Assembly: GCA_902493985.1 (NCBI GenBank)
Contig: CABURR010000050.1
Location: 1-14,924, forward strand
Reading direction: 5' to 3'
Length of the DNA stretch: 14,924 bases
Source of the DNA: an uncultured Collinsella sp.
Lineage (GTDB): Bacteria; Actinomycetota; Coriobacteriia; Coriobacteriales; Coriobacteriaceae
This document shows positions 1 to 6,646 of this stretch, piece after piece. A program made the position numbers and the translations under genes. Under the pieces are notes generated by a model, which saw only the letters and a list, made by a program, of their open reading frames with translations, made no database searches and was not told the origin of the DNA. Position 1 is the stretch's first letter, and each line of letters opens with the position of its first letter.

Positions 1-1686
1 GAGAGCTTCCCCTACGACGAGACACGCGACCAGCTGGAGGCTATCGCCGACATCAAGGCCGACATGGAGGCGCCCAAGCCCATGGACCGCCTGCTGTGCG
101 GCGACGTGGGCTTTGGCAAGACCGAGGTCGCCCTGCGCGCGGCGTTTAAGTGCGTTGACTCCGGCCGCCAAGTCATGGTGCTCTGCCCCACGACCATTCT
201 GGCCCAGCAGCACTACGAGACATTCTTTGAGCGCTTTGCCCCGTTTGGCCTGGAGGTCGAGGTGCTCAGCCGCTTCCGCACGCCGGCGCAGCAAAAGCGC
301 GCGCTCAAGGCGTTTGCCGAGGGCACGATCGATGTGCTCATCGGCACGCACCGCTTGCTTTCTGCCGACGTGAACCCCAAGAACCTGGGCTTGGTGATCA
401 TTGACGAGGAACAGCGCTTTGGCGTGCAGCACAAGGAGCAGCTCAAGAACCTGCGCGAGCAGATTGACGTGCTCACGCTTTCGGCCACGCCCATCCCGCG
501 TACCATGCAGATGGCCACGAGCGGCGTGCGCGATATGAGCCTGATCACCACGCCGCCGACCGGGCGCCGTCCCGTCATTGTGCACGTGGGGGAGTACGAC
601 CCCGACGTGGTGAGTGCGGCGATTCGTCTGGAAGTGGGCCGCGGCGGCCAGGTGTATTACGTGTCCAACCGCGTTAAGACCATTGACGATGCCGTGGCGC
701 GCGTGCACGAGGCCGCGCCCGAGGCACGCGTGGGTGTGGCACACGGCAAGATGAGCCCGCGCGAGGTCGAGGACGTGATGATCGAGTTCGCGACCAAGAA
801 GATCGACGTGCTCATCGCCACGACCATCGTGGAGAGCGGCATCGACAACGCAACGGCCAACACGCTCATCATCGAGGACTCGCAGCGCCTGGGCCTGGCA
901 CAGCTCTACCAGCTCAAGGGCCGTGTGGGTCGCTCTGCCACGCAGGCATATGCGTACTTTATGTTCCCGGGCGAGCTGCCGCTCACCGAAGAGGCGACGG
1001 CGCGCCTGACCGCACTTTCCGAGTTCCAGGACTTGGGCAGCGGCATGCGCATCGCCATGCGCGATCTGGAGATCCGCGGCGCCGGTTCGCTCATGGGTGC
1101 CGAGCAACACGGCAACCTGTCGAGTGTGGGCTTTGACCTGTTTACGCAGATGCTGGGCCAGGCCGTGGCCGAGGCGCGCGGCGACGACGATGCCGGCGTG
1201 GAGGCGGCGAGCGTGGGCATCAACCTGCCGGCCGACTACTTCTTGTCCGAGGAGTACCTACCGGCGGTGGACCAGCGCGTGCTCGTGTACCGCAAGCTCG
1301 CGGCGGCTGAGGACCTGGAGAGTATCGACGAGGTGCAGGAAGAGACCGAGGCCGCGCATGGTGAGCTGCCGTTGGCGGGACTCAACCTGTTCAACCGCGC
1401 GCGTATCCGTATCCGCGGCGAGCGCCTGGGGCTCGAGAGCGTCACGCTCAGCGGTGGACGCATTACCTTCCTGGGGGTTGACGTTTCCAAGAAGGTAGCC
1501 TTTGAGCTTAAGACCCGCTATGGCGCGGTGAACTTCCCCAAAAGCCGCAAGCTGTCGGTGCCCTACAAGGCCGGCGCCGGCGCGGGCAGCGGCCTGGGTC
1601 GCGGCCTCGACGCCAACGACGGCACCGGTCCGGTGGCAGCCGCGCTCATGCTGCTGCAGCAGCTGGGCGCGAGCGACGACGACTAA
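1..1686 (+). CDS. mfd: Transcription-repair coupling factor Mfd, C-terminal part (5' end outside window)
   Basis: Mfd is a DNA translocase that pushes stalled RNA polymerase off lesions and recruits the UvrABC repair machinery. The reading frame is open from base 1, so the gene starts upstream; 561 residues are visible, about half of a usual Mfd of roughly 1,100-1,200. Visible motifs are Walker A GDVGFGKTE (lysine at residue 40 of the fragment), the DEEQ box (residues 135-138), SATPIPRT (motif III), ATTIVESGIDNATANTLII, and the helicase C-terminal GLAQLYQLKGRVGRS. The following IRGAGSLMGAEQHGN and VGFDLFTQML segments are typical of the Mfd/RecG translocation region and the start of the TRCF C-terminal domain. 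The last 40 or so residues are Gly/Ala/Asp rich and not typical of the core fold. A hairpin follows at 1698-1731. RecG is excluded by the TRCF-type C-terminal region. Confidence 0.97.
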   Translation, partial: ESFPYDETRDQLEAIADIKADMEAPKPMDRLLCGDVGFGKTEVALRAAFKCVDSGRQVMVLCPTTILAQQHYETFFERFAPFGLEVEVLSRFRTPAQQKRALKAFAEGTIDVLIGTHRLLSADVNPKNLGLVIIDEEQRFGVQHKEQLKNLREQIDVLTLSATPIPRTMQMATSGVRDMSLITTPPTGRRPVIVHVGEYDPDVVSAAIRLEVGRGGQVYYVSNRVKTIDDAVARVHEAAPEARVGVAHGKMSPREVEDVMIEFATKKIDVLIATTIVESGIDNATANTLIIEDSQRLGLAQLYQLKGRVGRSATQAYAYFMFPGELPLTEEATARLTALSEFQDLGSGMRIAMRDLEIRGAGSLMGAEQHGNLSSVGFDLFTQMLGQAVAEARGDDDAGVEAASVGINLPADYFLSEEYLPAVDQRVLVYRKLAAAEDLESIDEVQEETEAAHGELPLAGLNLFNRARIRIRGERLGLESVTLSGGRITFLGVDVSKKVAFELKTRYGAVNFPKSRKLSVPYKAGAGAGSGLGRGLDANDGTGPVAAALMLLQQLGASDDD

Positions 1687-1697
1687 CAAGTAGGGGG

Positions 1698-1731
1698 CGT
1701 GGCGGGATGAAGTTGTCTTTGTCCCGCCACG
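1698..1731 (+). terminator. Hairpin after mfd, possible terminator
   Basis: There is a perfect 10-bp stem, CGTGGCGGGA (1698-1707) with TCCCGCCACG (1722-1731), and a 14-nt loop, starting 11 bases after the mfd stop. No T-run follows, so it is either a weak terminator or an mRNA 3'-end stabiliser. Confidence 0.45.
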
Positions 1732-1766
1732 TTGCAGGTTGATTCCAGCCCCATCGAAAGGAAAGC

Positions 1767-2630
1767 ATGTTCGGATACATCTATAAGAAAGATGTCGCCA
1801 TTATCGCGGTTGTCCTGTGTCTTTGTCTGGGCGTGGGCAGTTTCTTCGATTATCAGATCTCGAGCGCGCTGTTCAATATCGGCAGCATGTACGGTCGCCT
1901 TATCGAGGCCGCCGGCGAGCTGCCGTTCGAGCTGACGGCGAGCATCGCGGGCGTTATGCTCGTGCGCGCGGTGCGTCCCAACTCCAGGGGGAGCAAATGG
2001 CTCGCCGTGCTCGGCATCCTCGTCAGCGTTGGTCTGGCCGGCTACGAGATCGTTTCGTCCCTGAGGGTTGGCGGCAAACTCATCGCGGTTCAGTTGGTGC
2101 TGACGTTTGTGCTGGTCATCGCCGCCAACCTTATCGTCTATCGCCTCACGCGCACGACCGAGCCCGACGAGCTCACGCGCTGGGCTTTGATGGTGCTTGT
2201 CGTGTGGGTCGCTCAGGCCATCATCCTCAACGTGATTGTCAAGCCGCTGTGGTCGCGCCCGCGCATGCGCGTGATCGAGGTGACGCAGGGACTCGAGTTT
2301 CAGCCGTGGTGGGTGATCGGCAACCCCGACAAGTGGGCCTATATTGCCGCCGGTGTAGTCAAGGACGGCTTTAAGTCGTTTGCGAGCGGACACACGGCGC
2401 ACGCGGCGATCGGCCTCATGCTCGCTGGGCTTCCCGCGACGGCCTTTAAGGAAAAGCCGTCGCGCCGTCGTGTGGTCTTTTGGACGGCGGCTGCGGTCGC
2501 GGCGCTCGTCGCCTTTGGCCGCATCGTGATCGGAGCGCACTTTTTGAGTGACGTGAGCTGCGGTTTTGCTCTGGTACTGGCACTTGAGTGTCTTGCCGCG
2601 CGCATTGCCTATCCCAACGGCGTACAATAG
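1767..2630 (+). CDS. PAP2-family membrane phosphatase
   Basis: This 287-residue membrane protein belongs to the type 2 phosphatidic acid phosphatase superfamily, which removes phosphate from lipid or isoprenoid phosphates (such as undecaprenyl pyrophosphate or phosphatidylglycerol phosphate) at the membrane surface. It has several hydrophobic segments, including residues 8-28, about 45-65, 85-115 and 135-160. Catalytic motif C2 is seen as ASGHTAH (S207-G208-H209). C3 is G-R252-x5-H258-x3-D262, with the nucleophile His and its Asp partner present. C1 is K159-x6-R166, but the usual proline after R166 is methionine. The start is set by a purine-rich site (GAAAGGAAAG) just upstream. The natural substrate cannot be told from sequence. 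The gap to the next gene is 45 bases, so co-transcription with the aldolase gene is possible. Confidence 0.85.
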   Translation: MFGYIYKKDVAIIAVVLCLCLGVGSFFDYQISSALFNIGSMYGRLIEAAGELPFELTASIAGVMLVRAVRPNSRGSKWLAVLGILVSVGLAGYEIVSSLRVGGKLIAVQLVLTFVLVIAANLIVYRLTRTTEPDELTRWALMVLVVWVAQAIILNVIVKPLWSRPRMRVIEVTQGLEFQPWWVIGNPDKWAYIAAGVVKDGFKSFASGHTAHAAIGLMLAGLPATAFKEKPSRRRVVFWTAAAVAALVAFGRIVIGAHFLSDVSCGFALVLALECLAARIAYPNGVQ

Positions 2631-2675
2631 CTCCGTTTGAATCATCTGACCGATACCCGGTAAGAGAGGATTGCC

Positions 2676-3701
2676 ATGCTCGCGTTTAACAACGACTATT
2701 CCCACGGTGCACATCCGGCAGTGCTGCAGGCACTCGTCGACACCAACATGGAACCGCAGCCCGGCTACGGTACCGATGCGCACACCGAGCGTGCCAAGCA
2801 GCTTATCCGCGAGGCCTGTCAGGCGCCTGACGCCGACGTGTTTTTTCTGGTGGGCGGCACGCAGGCCAACGCGACGGTGATTGATATGCTGCTTGCGCCC
2901 TACGAGGGCGTCGTTGCTGCCGAGACTGGCCACGTCGCCTGTCACGAGGCGGGTGCCATCGAGTTTGGCGGCCACAAGGTGCTCACCATCCCCGGCTACG
3001 AGGGCAAGATGCACGCCGAGGACCTCGAGAACTATATCCAGGTGTTCTACGAAAACGAGAGCTACGAGCACACGGTGTTCCCGGGTGCCGTGTACGTGAG
3101 CCTTTCGACCGAGTACGGCACGCTGTACTCCAAGGCCGAGCTCGCGGCGATTCATGCGGTGTGCCAGAAGCGCGAGATTCCGCTGTTTGTGGATGGCGCC
3201 CGCCTGGCCTATGCGCTGGCGGCCGATGAGTGCGACATTACCCTGCCTGAGCTGGCGCAGCTGTGCGACGTGTTCTACATCGGCGGCACCAAGTGCGGCG
3301 CTCTGTGCGGCGAGGCCGTGGTGTTTTGCGGCATGCACGCCCCGGCACATCCCATTCCGCGCATTAAGCAGCACGGCGCACTGCTCGCCAAGGGCCGCCT
3401 GACGGGCGTGCAGTTTGAGGCGCTCTTTACCGACGGCCTGTATTTTGAGATTGGCCGTCAGGCGATCGAGACGGCTCAGGCGCTGCGTCGTGTGCTGCAC
3501 GAGCGCGGCTACCAGTTCTTTTTGGAGACGCCCACAAACCAGCAGTTTGTGATTCTGCCCAACGAGGACATGGCGCGCATTCGCGAGCACGCCTCGATCG
3601 AGTACTGGGAAAAGTACGACGAGACCCACACGGTGGTGCGCTTTTGCACTAGCTGGGCCACGACGCAGGAGGATATCGACGCGTTGGCGGCTGTCCTGTA
3701 G
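2676..3701 (+). CDS. Threonine aldolase / beta-eliminating lyase family PLP enzyme
   Basis: This 341-residue PLP-dependent enzyme of fold type I resembles low-specificity L-threonine aldolase (LtaE), which splits threonine or allo-threonine into glycine and acetaldehyde. Visible features are an N-terminal FNNDYSHGAHP segment like the aldolase start, a GGTQAN loop that holds the PLP phosphate, FVDGARLAYAL with the Asp that contacts the PLP ring nitrogen (D173) and a substrate-binding Arg (R176), and YIGGTKCGAL with the Schiff-base lysine K206. The length fits the family (about 330-350). Start: AAGAGAGGA lies a few bases before the ATG. Related members include phenylserine aldolase and other beta-eliminating lyases, so exact specificity is open. 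A perfect terminator follows at 3721-3763, which ends this transcription unit. Confidence 0.9.
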   Translation: MLAFNNDYSHGAHPAVLQALVDTNMEPQPGYGTDAHTERAKQLIREACQAPDADVFFLVGGTQANATVIDMLLAPYEGVVAAETGHVACHEAGAIEFGGHKVLTIPGYEGKMHAEDLENYIQVFYENESYEHTVFPGAVYVSLSTEYGTLYSKAELAAIHAVCQKREIPLFVDGARLAYALAADECDITLPELAQLCDVFYIGGTKCGALCGEAVVFCGMHAPAHPIPRIKQHGALLAKGRLTGVQFEALFTDGLYFEIGRQAIETAQALRRVLHERGYQFFLETPTNQQFVILPNEDMARIREHASIEYWEKYDETHTVVRFCTSWATTQEDIDALAAVL

Positions 3702-3720
3702 CCTGATGTAATGACGAGGG

Positions 3721-3763
3721 GCCGCCTTGCGCTTGGGTTTGGCGCAAGGCGGCCTTTGTTTTT
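3721..3763 (+). terminator. Intrinsic terminator after the aldolase gene
   Basis: There is a perfect 12-bp stem, GCCGCCTTGCGC (3721-3732) with GCGCAAGGCGGC (3742-3753), a 9-nt loop, and a T-rich tail CTTTGTTTTT. It lies 20 bases after the stop codon and just before the ribosome-binding site of the GNAT gene. Confidence 0.88.
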
Positions 3764-3779
3764 GAGGGAGAAGGGTTGT

Positions 3780-4370
3780 ATGACCGAGATGTTCGAGCCG
3801 ACGATTCGTCTGGCGACGCCCGATGATGCGCCGGCGTTGCTTGCCATCTATGAGCCGTATGTGCGCCAGACGGCGATTACCTGCGAATACGAGGTGCCGA
3901 GCGTTGAGGAGTTCGCCGGGCGCATCGAGCGTACGCTCAAGCGCTATCCGTATCTGGTGATGGAGCTGGACGGGCGTCCGGTAGGTTATGCCTATGTGAG
4001 TCCGCTCAACAGCCGCGAGGCATACGACTGGTCGGTCGAGACATCGATCTACCTGGCGCGTGATGTGCGCCACGGCGGGCTGGGTCGTAAACTGCACGAC
4101 GCGCTCAAGCAATGCCTGATTGCGATGGGCATCACCAACATGTGTGCGCTCATCGCCGTGCCGCACGACAAGGACGACGAGTATCTGACGCATAACAGTC
4201 AGGATTTCCATGCCCATATGGGGTATCGCCTGGTGGGTGCCTTTGACCGCTGCGCCCAAAAGTTCGGCCGCTGGTACGACATGTGCTGGATGGAGCTGGT
4301 CCTTGCCGAGCGCACACCCAACCAACCCAAACCAATCTGGTTCCCCGACCTCCCCAAACCTACCATTTAG
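3780..4370 (+). CDS. GNAT N-acetyltransferase, phosphinothricin-acetyltransferase-like
   Basis: This 196-residue acetyl-CoA-dependent N-acetyltransferase resembles the Pat/Bar group (often annotated YncA/MnaT/phosphinothricin acetyltransferase), which acetylates small amines such as amino-acid analogues. It opens with IRLATPDDAPALLAIYEPYV, contains YAYVSPLNSREAYDWSVETS, and has the acetyl-CoA pyrophosphate loop R97-H-G-G-L-G102 (the Q/R-x-x-G-x-G/A motif), followed by a GYRLVGAF-type strand. The start at 3780 is chosen because GGGAGAAGGG lies just upstream; a longer in-frame start at 3711 would run through the terminator hairpin. The last residues (about LPKPTI) and the stop codon lie inside a repeated element (4356-4393), so the C-terminal tail seems to come from the repeat. 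The gene is convergent with the regulator at 4392. Confidence 0.88.
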   Translation: MTEMFEPTIRLATPDDAPALLAIYEPYVRQTAITCEYEVPSVEEFAGRIERTLKRYPYLVMELDGRPVGYAYVSPLNSREAYDWSVETSIYLARDVRHGGLGRKLHDALKQCLIAMGITNMCALIAVPHDKDDEYLTHNSQDFHAHMGYRLVGAFDRCAQKFGRWYDMCWMELVLAERTPNQPKPIWFPDLPKPTI

Positions 4371-4393
4371 GGGCAGGTTTATTTTGGCAGGTT
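4356..4393 (-). repeat. Repeated AACCTRCC element, copy 1 (between convergent genes; terminator-like)
   Basis: Read on the minus strand, this element matches 11806-11841 at 30 of 36 positions. Its ends are near-complementary (AACCTGCC and GGTAGGTT). On the plus strand, AAACCT and AGGTTT form a short stem followed by ATTTT, so it may terminate the GNAT transcript. It contains the GNAT stop codon and touches the stop codon of the convergent regulator. Confidence 0.6.
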
Positions 4394-5114
4394 AGCCGAT
4401 GGGCTCGGTGTATTTGGCACGGTCGGTGCGCTGGATGCGCTTGGAGACATGGAGCGGTCGGCCGTCGGTGTCGTAGACGTAGTCGGTGATCAGGATCAGC
4501 GCCTGCCCGCGCTCAACGTTGAGCAAAAACGCCTCGTTTTGCGAGGCATAGCACACCTCAAAGGTCTTGTGCCCCTGTGCCGGCGCGCGATGGAATTCCT
4601 GGCGCAGCGTGGCGTAGAGCGAACCGTTGATATCGCGATCGATGAGTGCTTCAAAGCTCGGTGGTAGATAGGTGGTCTCCAGGCACAGCGGCGCATCGTC
4701 CAGATAACGCAGTCGGACAAGTTTGACGAGCTTGCTGCCCACGGCGACATCGAAGAACTTGGCCGCATTGCCCGCGGCCTTGGCAAAGCCCGAGTCCACC
4801 GTGCGCGTGGTGGGCTTCATACCCTGGCCCTGGACCTGTGTCGTGTAGCTCGAAAACACCAGGTTGTTCTCGTGGAGCGCCGGCGTGTCGGCCACAAAGG
4901 CGCCACGCCCGCGCTCGGTGCGCACCAGGCCCTCATCAACGAGCACCTTAAGGGCGTGGCGTACGGTGCTGCGCGACAGCCCCGATTCGTCCATGAGTTC
5001 CATCTCGGACGGCAGCTTGTCTCCGCGCGCGTAGGTGCCGGAGGCGATGCGGTCGCGCAGCATGCCCGCCAAGCGCTCGTATTGGGTCAGTCTCTTTTTA
5101 GATGAAGCGTTCAT
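4392..5114 (-). CDS. GntR/HutC-family transcriptional regulator (UTRA domain), divergent from the deglycase gene
   Basis: This 240-residue regulator has an N-terminal winged helix (about residues 10-76, with LPSEMELMDESGLSRSTVRHAL as recognition region and GRGAFV as wing) and a UTRA ligand-binding domain (about 90-232, including LCLETTYLPP and HVSKRIQRTD). HutC-type regulators usually bind a phosphorylated sugar or similar catabolite and are released from DNA. It faces away from the SIS gene at 5320, with 205 bases between their starts. That gap holds two copies of ACnTGTATnTAACnTGTATG, one just ahead of each gene, so it probably represses both itself and the SIS gene. The upstream Shine-Dalgarno (AGGTTGAT) is weak. 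The inducer is unknown; a phosphorylated Amadori sugar would fit the context. Confidence 0.92.
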   Translation of the reverse strand: MNASSKKRLTQYERLAGMLRDRIASGTYARGDKLPSEMELMDESGLSRSTVRHALKVLVDEGLVRTERGRGAFVADTPALHENNLVFSSYTTQVQGQGMKPTTRTVDSGFAKAAGNAAKFFDVAVGSKLVKLVRLRYLDDAPLCLETTYLPPSFEALIDRDINGSLYATLRQEFHRAPAQGHKTFEVCYASQNEAFLLNVERGQALILITDYVYDTDGRPLHVSKRIQRTDRAKYTEPIG

Positions 5115-5121
5115 GCGATCA

Positions 5122-5141
5122 ACCTGTATCTAACCTGTATG
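5122..5141 (+). promoter_or_regulatory. Candidate operator 1 for the regulator at 4392-5114 (near its own start)
   Basis: The 20-bp site ACCTGTATCTAACCTGTATG carries TGTAT twice at an 11-base spacing (one helical turn). It matches the site at 5261-5280 in 17 of 20 positions. It lies 8 bases upstream of the regulator start codon, which fits autoregulation. Confidence 0.55.
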
Positions 5142-5260
5142 CGTATCTAATCAAGCATGTATTCAATACAACAACAAAACCGCTGGTAGCAAGTTATCGA
5201 AAACCGTATCAGCAAATTTTCTAAGACAAATATAGCATACAACTAGTCGACATAACCAAA

Positions 5261-5280
5261 ACATGTATGTAACTTGTATG
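5261..5280 (+). promoter_or_regulatory. Candidate operator 2 (in front of the SIS gene at 5320)
   Basis: The 20-bp site ACATGTATGTAACTTGTATG is the second copy of the TGTAT-n-TAAC-n-TGTAT pattern, ending 39 bases before the SIS start. Half-site-like words also occur between the two copies (CATGTATT near 5157, CATACAA near 5236). No convincing -35/-10 pair was identified in this intergenic region, so its position relative to the promoter is not known. Confidence 0.55.
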
Positions 5281-5319
5281 CCATCGAGAGCATCAAACGA
5301 GAAGAAAGGCTGATGCACG

Positions 5320-6312
5320 ATGACTACTCAGGAACAGGTTAAGGACGTCGTCTCCCAGGTTTTGGCCGACAAGGCAGACAAGGGCGGCATCAAGCGCGTC
5401 GTGTGGATTGGCGCCGGCGGATCCAACGGCGGCAACTATCCTGCCCAGTACTTTATGGAGCACGAGGCCACGCAGGTCGTGAGCTCCAGCTACACCAGCA
5501 ATGAGTTCGTGCACGCAACTCCTGCCTACGTTAACGAGAACACCCTGGCCGTCGTCGTGTCCATGCGCGGCACCAAGGAGACCATCGTCGCCGCCCAGGT
5601 CGCCAAGGACCACGGCGCCAGCACCATCGCCATCTATGTTGACGAGTCCGGCCTCACCGAGGTCTGCGACTACAAGATCCAGTACGACAGTCTGGCCGTC
5701 GACGAGTCCTGCATGGGTCGCACCAACTCTGCCGTCGTGACCATGATTGCCATGGAGCTTACGCAGCAGACCGAGGGCTATGTCGAGTACGAGACCGCTA
5801 TGGCCGCGTTCGACTTGGTCGACCCCATCTATCGCAAGGCCGTCGAGTACACCCGTCCGCTCGCTGCCAAGTGGGCCGAGCAGAACGCCGACAAGCCCTG
5901 CATCAACGTGATGGCTCAGGGTCCGCTCTTTGGTGCCGCCTACGTCTTTAGCATCTGCAACGTGCAGGAGATGCTGCAGATCGACTCCTGCACCATCAAC
6001 ACCTGCGACTTCTTCCATGGTCCCTTCGAGATTCTGGACAAGCGCACCTCGCTGTTCCAGCTCATCAGCGTCGGCCGCAGCCGCTGCAACGACGAGCGCG
6101 GCATCCGCTTCGTCAACCAGTACGGTGGCGAGCGCGTCTATCAGCTCGACGCCAAGGAGCTCGGCCTCAACGACATCAAGGACAGCGTGAGCGAGTACTT
6201 CAACCACCTGATCTTTGCCCCGATCCTCAACAACGTGTACATGCGTGCGCTCTCTGCCGTCACCCACAAGGACTACATGACGCGCCGCTACATGTGGAAG
6301 CTGGACTACTAA
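5320..6312 (+). CDS. SIS-domain fructosamine-6-phosphate deglycase-like protein (FrlB/Gfr type), first copy
   Basis: This 330-residue protein has two tandem SIS (sugar isomerase) domains and resembles FrlB and the Gfr deglycases, which split phosphorylated Amadori compounds (fructoselysine-6-P or glucoselysine-6-P) into glucose-6-phosphate and lysine in the cytoplasm. Visible features are IGAGGSNGGNYPAQYF (about residues 30-45), SMRGTKETI (phosphosugar loop), CDFFHGPFE (D230, H233) and a C-terminal RRYMWKLDY tail shared with the paralogue at 10713. Enzymes of this type usually have Glu in the E-x-x-HGP motif; here it is Asp, so activity or substrate may differ. The start at 5320 follows GAAGAAAGG. 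It is divergent from a GntR regulator. A structured repeat begins two bases after the stop codon. AgaS- or GlmS-like activity is less likely because the C-terminal region matches FrlB better. Confidence 0.82.
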   Translation: MTTQEQVKDVVSQVLADKADKGGIKRVVWIGAGGSNGGNYPAQYFMEHEATQVVSSSYTSNEFVHATPAYVNENTLAVVVSMRGTKETIVAAQVAKDHGASTIAIYVDESGLTEVCDYKIQYDSLAVDESCMGRTNSAVVTMIAMELTQQTEGYVEYETAMAAFDLVDPIYRKAVEYTRPLAAKWAEQNADKPCINVMAQGPLFGAAYVFSICNVQEMLQIDSCTINTCDFFHGPFEILDKRTSLFQLISVGRSRCNDERGIRFVNQYGGERVYQLDAKELGLNDIKDSVSEYFNHLIFAPILNNVYMRALSAVTHKDYMTRRYMWKLDY

Positions 6313-6314
6313 GA

Positions 6315-6465
6315 GTTACGCGGTTTTACCAAACCGCGTAACGGCTCGACGCTGCGCGGGCCGCATTTGGACAATCTGACGTTCAACTTCAAGGGCGCGA
6401 CCAGAAGGTCAGCGCCCTTTCGTTTCACGTCACCTTGCCTCAAATGCGGCCCGCTCGCTGACTTA
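6315..6465 (+). ncRNA. Structured repeated element, copy 1 (complete)
   Basis: This roughly 150-nt element directly follows the SIS stop codon. Hairpin 1 has a perfect 12-bp stem (6315-6326 with 6331-6342) and loop TACC. It is followed by TCGACGCTGC and a long second stem: closing arms 6356-6369 with 6441-6454 (perfect 14 bp), a middle helix TGACGT (6377-6382) with ACGTCA (6427-6432), and an apical helix AAGGGCGC (6391-6398) with GCGCCCTT (6412-6419), continued by GACC/GGTC around an AGAA loop. It ends with CGCTGACTTA. Copies at 14678 and 14776 keep the single-stranded words but have different, still complementary, stems. It may be a 3'-UTR RNA, a processing or termination signal, or a small non-autonomous repeat. 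Transcription is inferred, not shown. It occupies about half of the gap 6313-6646. Confidence 0.65.
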
Positions 6466-6490
6466 TGCTCAACCAGCGGTGCCTTAGACG

Positions 6491-6534
6491 TTGGGGACGT
6501 TCTTAAATGACTAGTCATTTGGGAACGTCCCCAA
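6491..6534 (+). repeat. 44-bp near-perfect palindrome (GGGGACGTT type)
   Basis: The arms run TTGGGGACGTTC... and ...GAACGTCCCCAA around a central ACTAGT. The only irregularity is TT (6503-6504) opposite GG (6521-6522), which would form G-U pairs in an RNA read rightward but C-A mismatches leftward. It has no T-run. It lies between the structured element and the promoter region of the DMT gene. Its function is unknown. Confidence 0.7.
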
Positions 6535-6578
6535 TGAGTATGTGGGGAAGCAGATTTTTCCGTTCGGCGATTTGTGTC

Positions 6579-6606
6579 TTGAAAAATGTATATAACGACT
6601 ATAACG
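6579..6606 (+). promoter_or_regulatory. Putative promoter/operator region before the DMT transporter gene
   Basis: TATAACG occurs twice (6591-6597 and 6600-6606) as a 9-base tandem, preceded by TTGAAA (6579-6584). The second TATAAC could be a -10 box, although the 15-base spacing is short. The same CGTTAT/ATAACG word occurs before the PTS operon and the regulator at 13953, so it may be a shared operator. Confidence 0.4.
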
Positions 6607-6646
6607 TAGTACGAAACATATTGGAAACAATACCGAGGAGGCTGCG

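Noticed and set aside
1683..4325. An 880-residue open frame on the minus strand
   Set aside because: It overlaps three plus-strand genes with clear family motifs, is His/Arg/Leu rich without a recognisable domain, and is explained by high GC at third codon positions.
5293..6267. 324-residue minus-strand open frame opposite the first SIS gene
   Set aside because: It is a shadow frame of low-complexity Val/Asp/Gly composition; the plus-strand frame has SIS motifs.
6315..6465. Reading the structured elements as plain intrinsic terminators or as a CRISPR array
   Set aside because: The first hairpins lack T-runs, and the conserved words lie between paired arms rather than as regularly spaced direct repeats.
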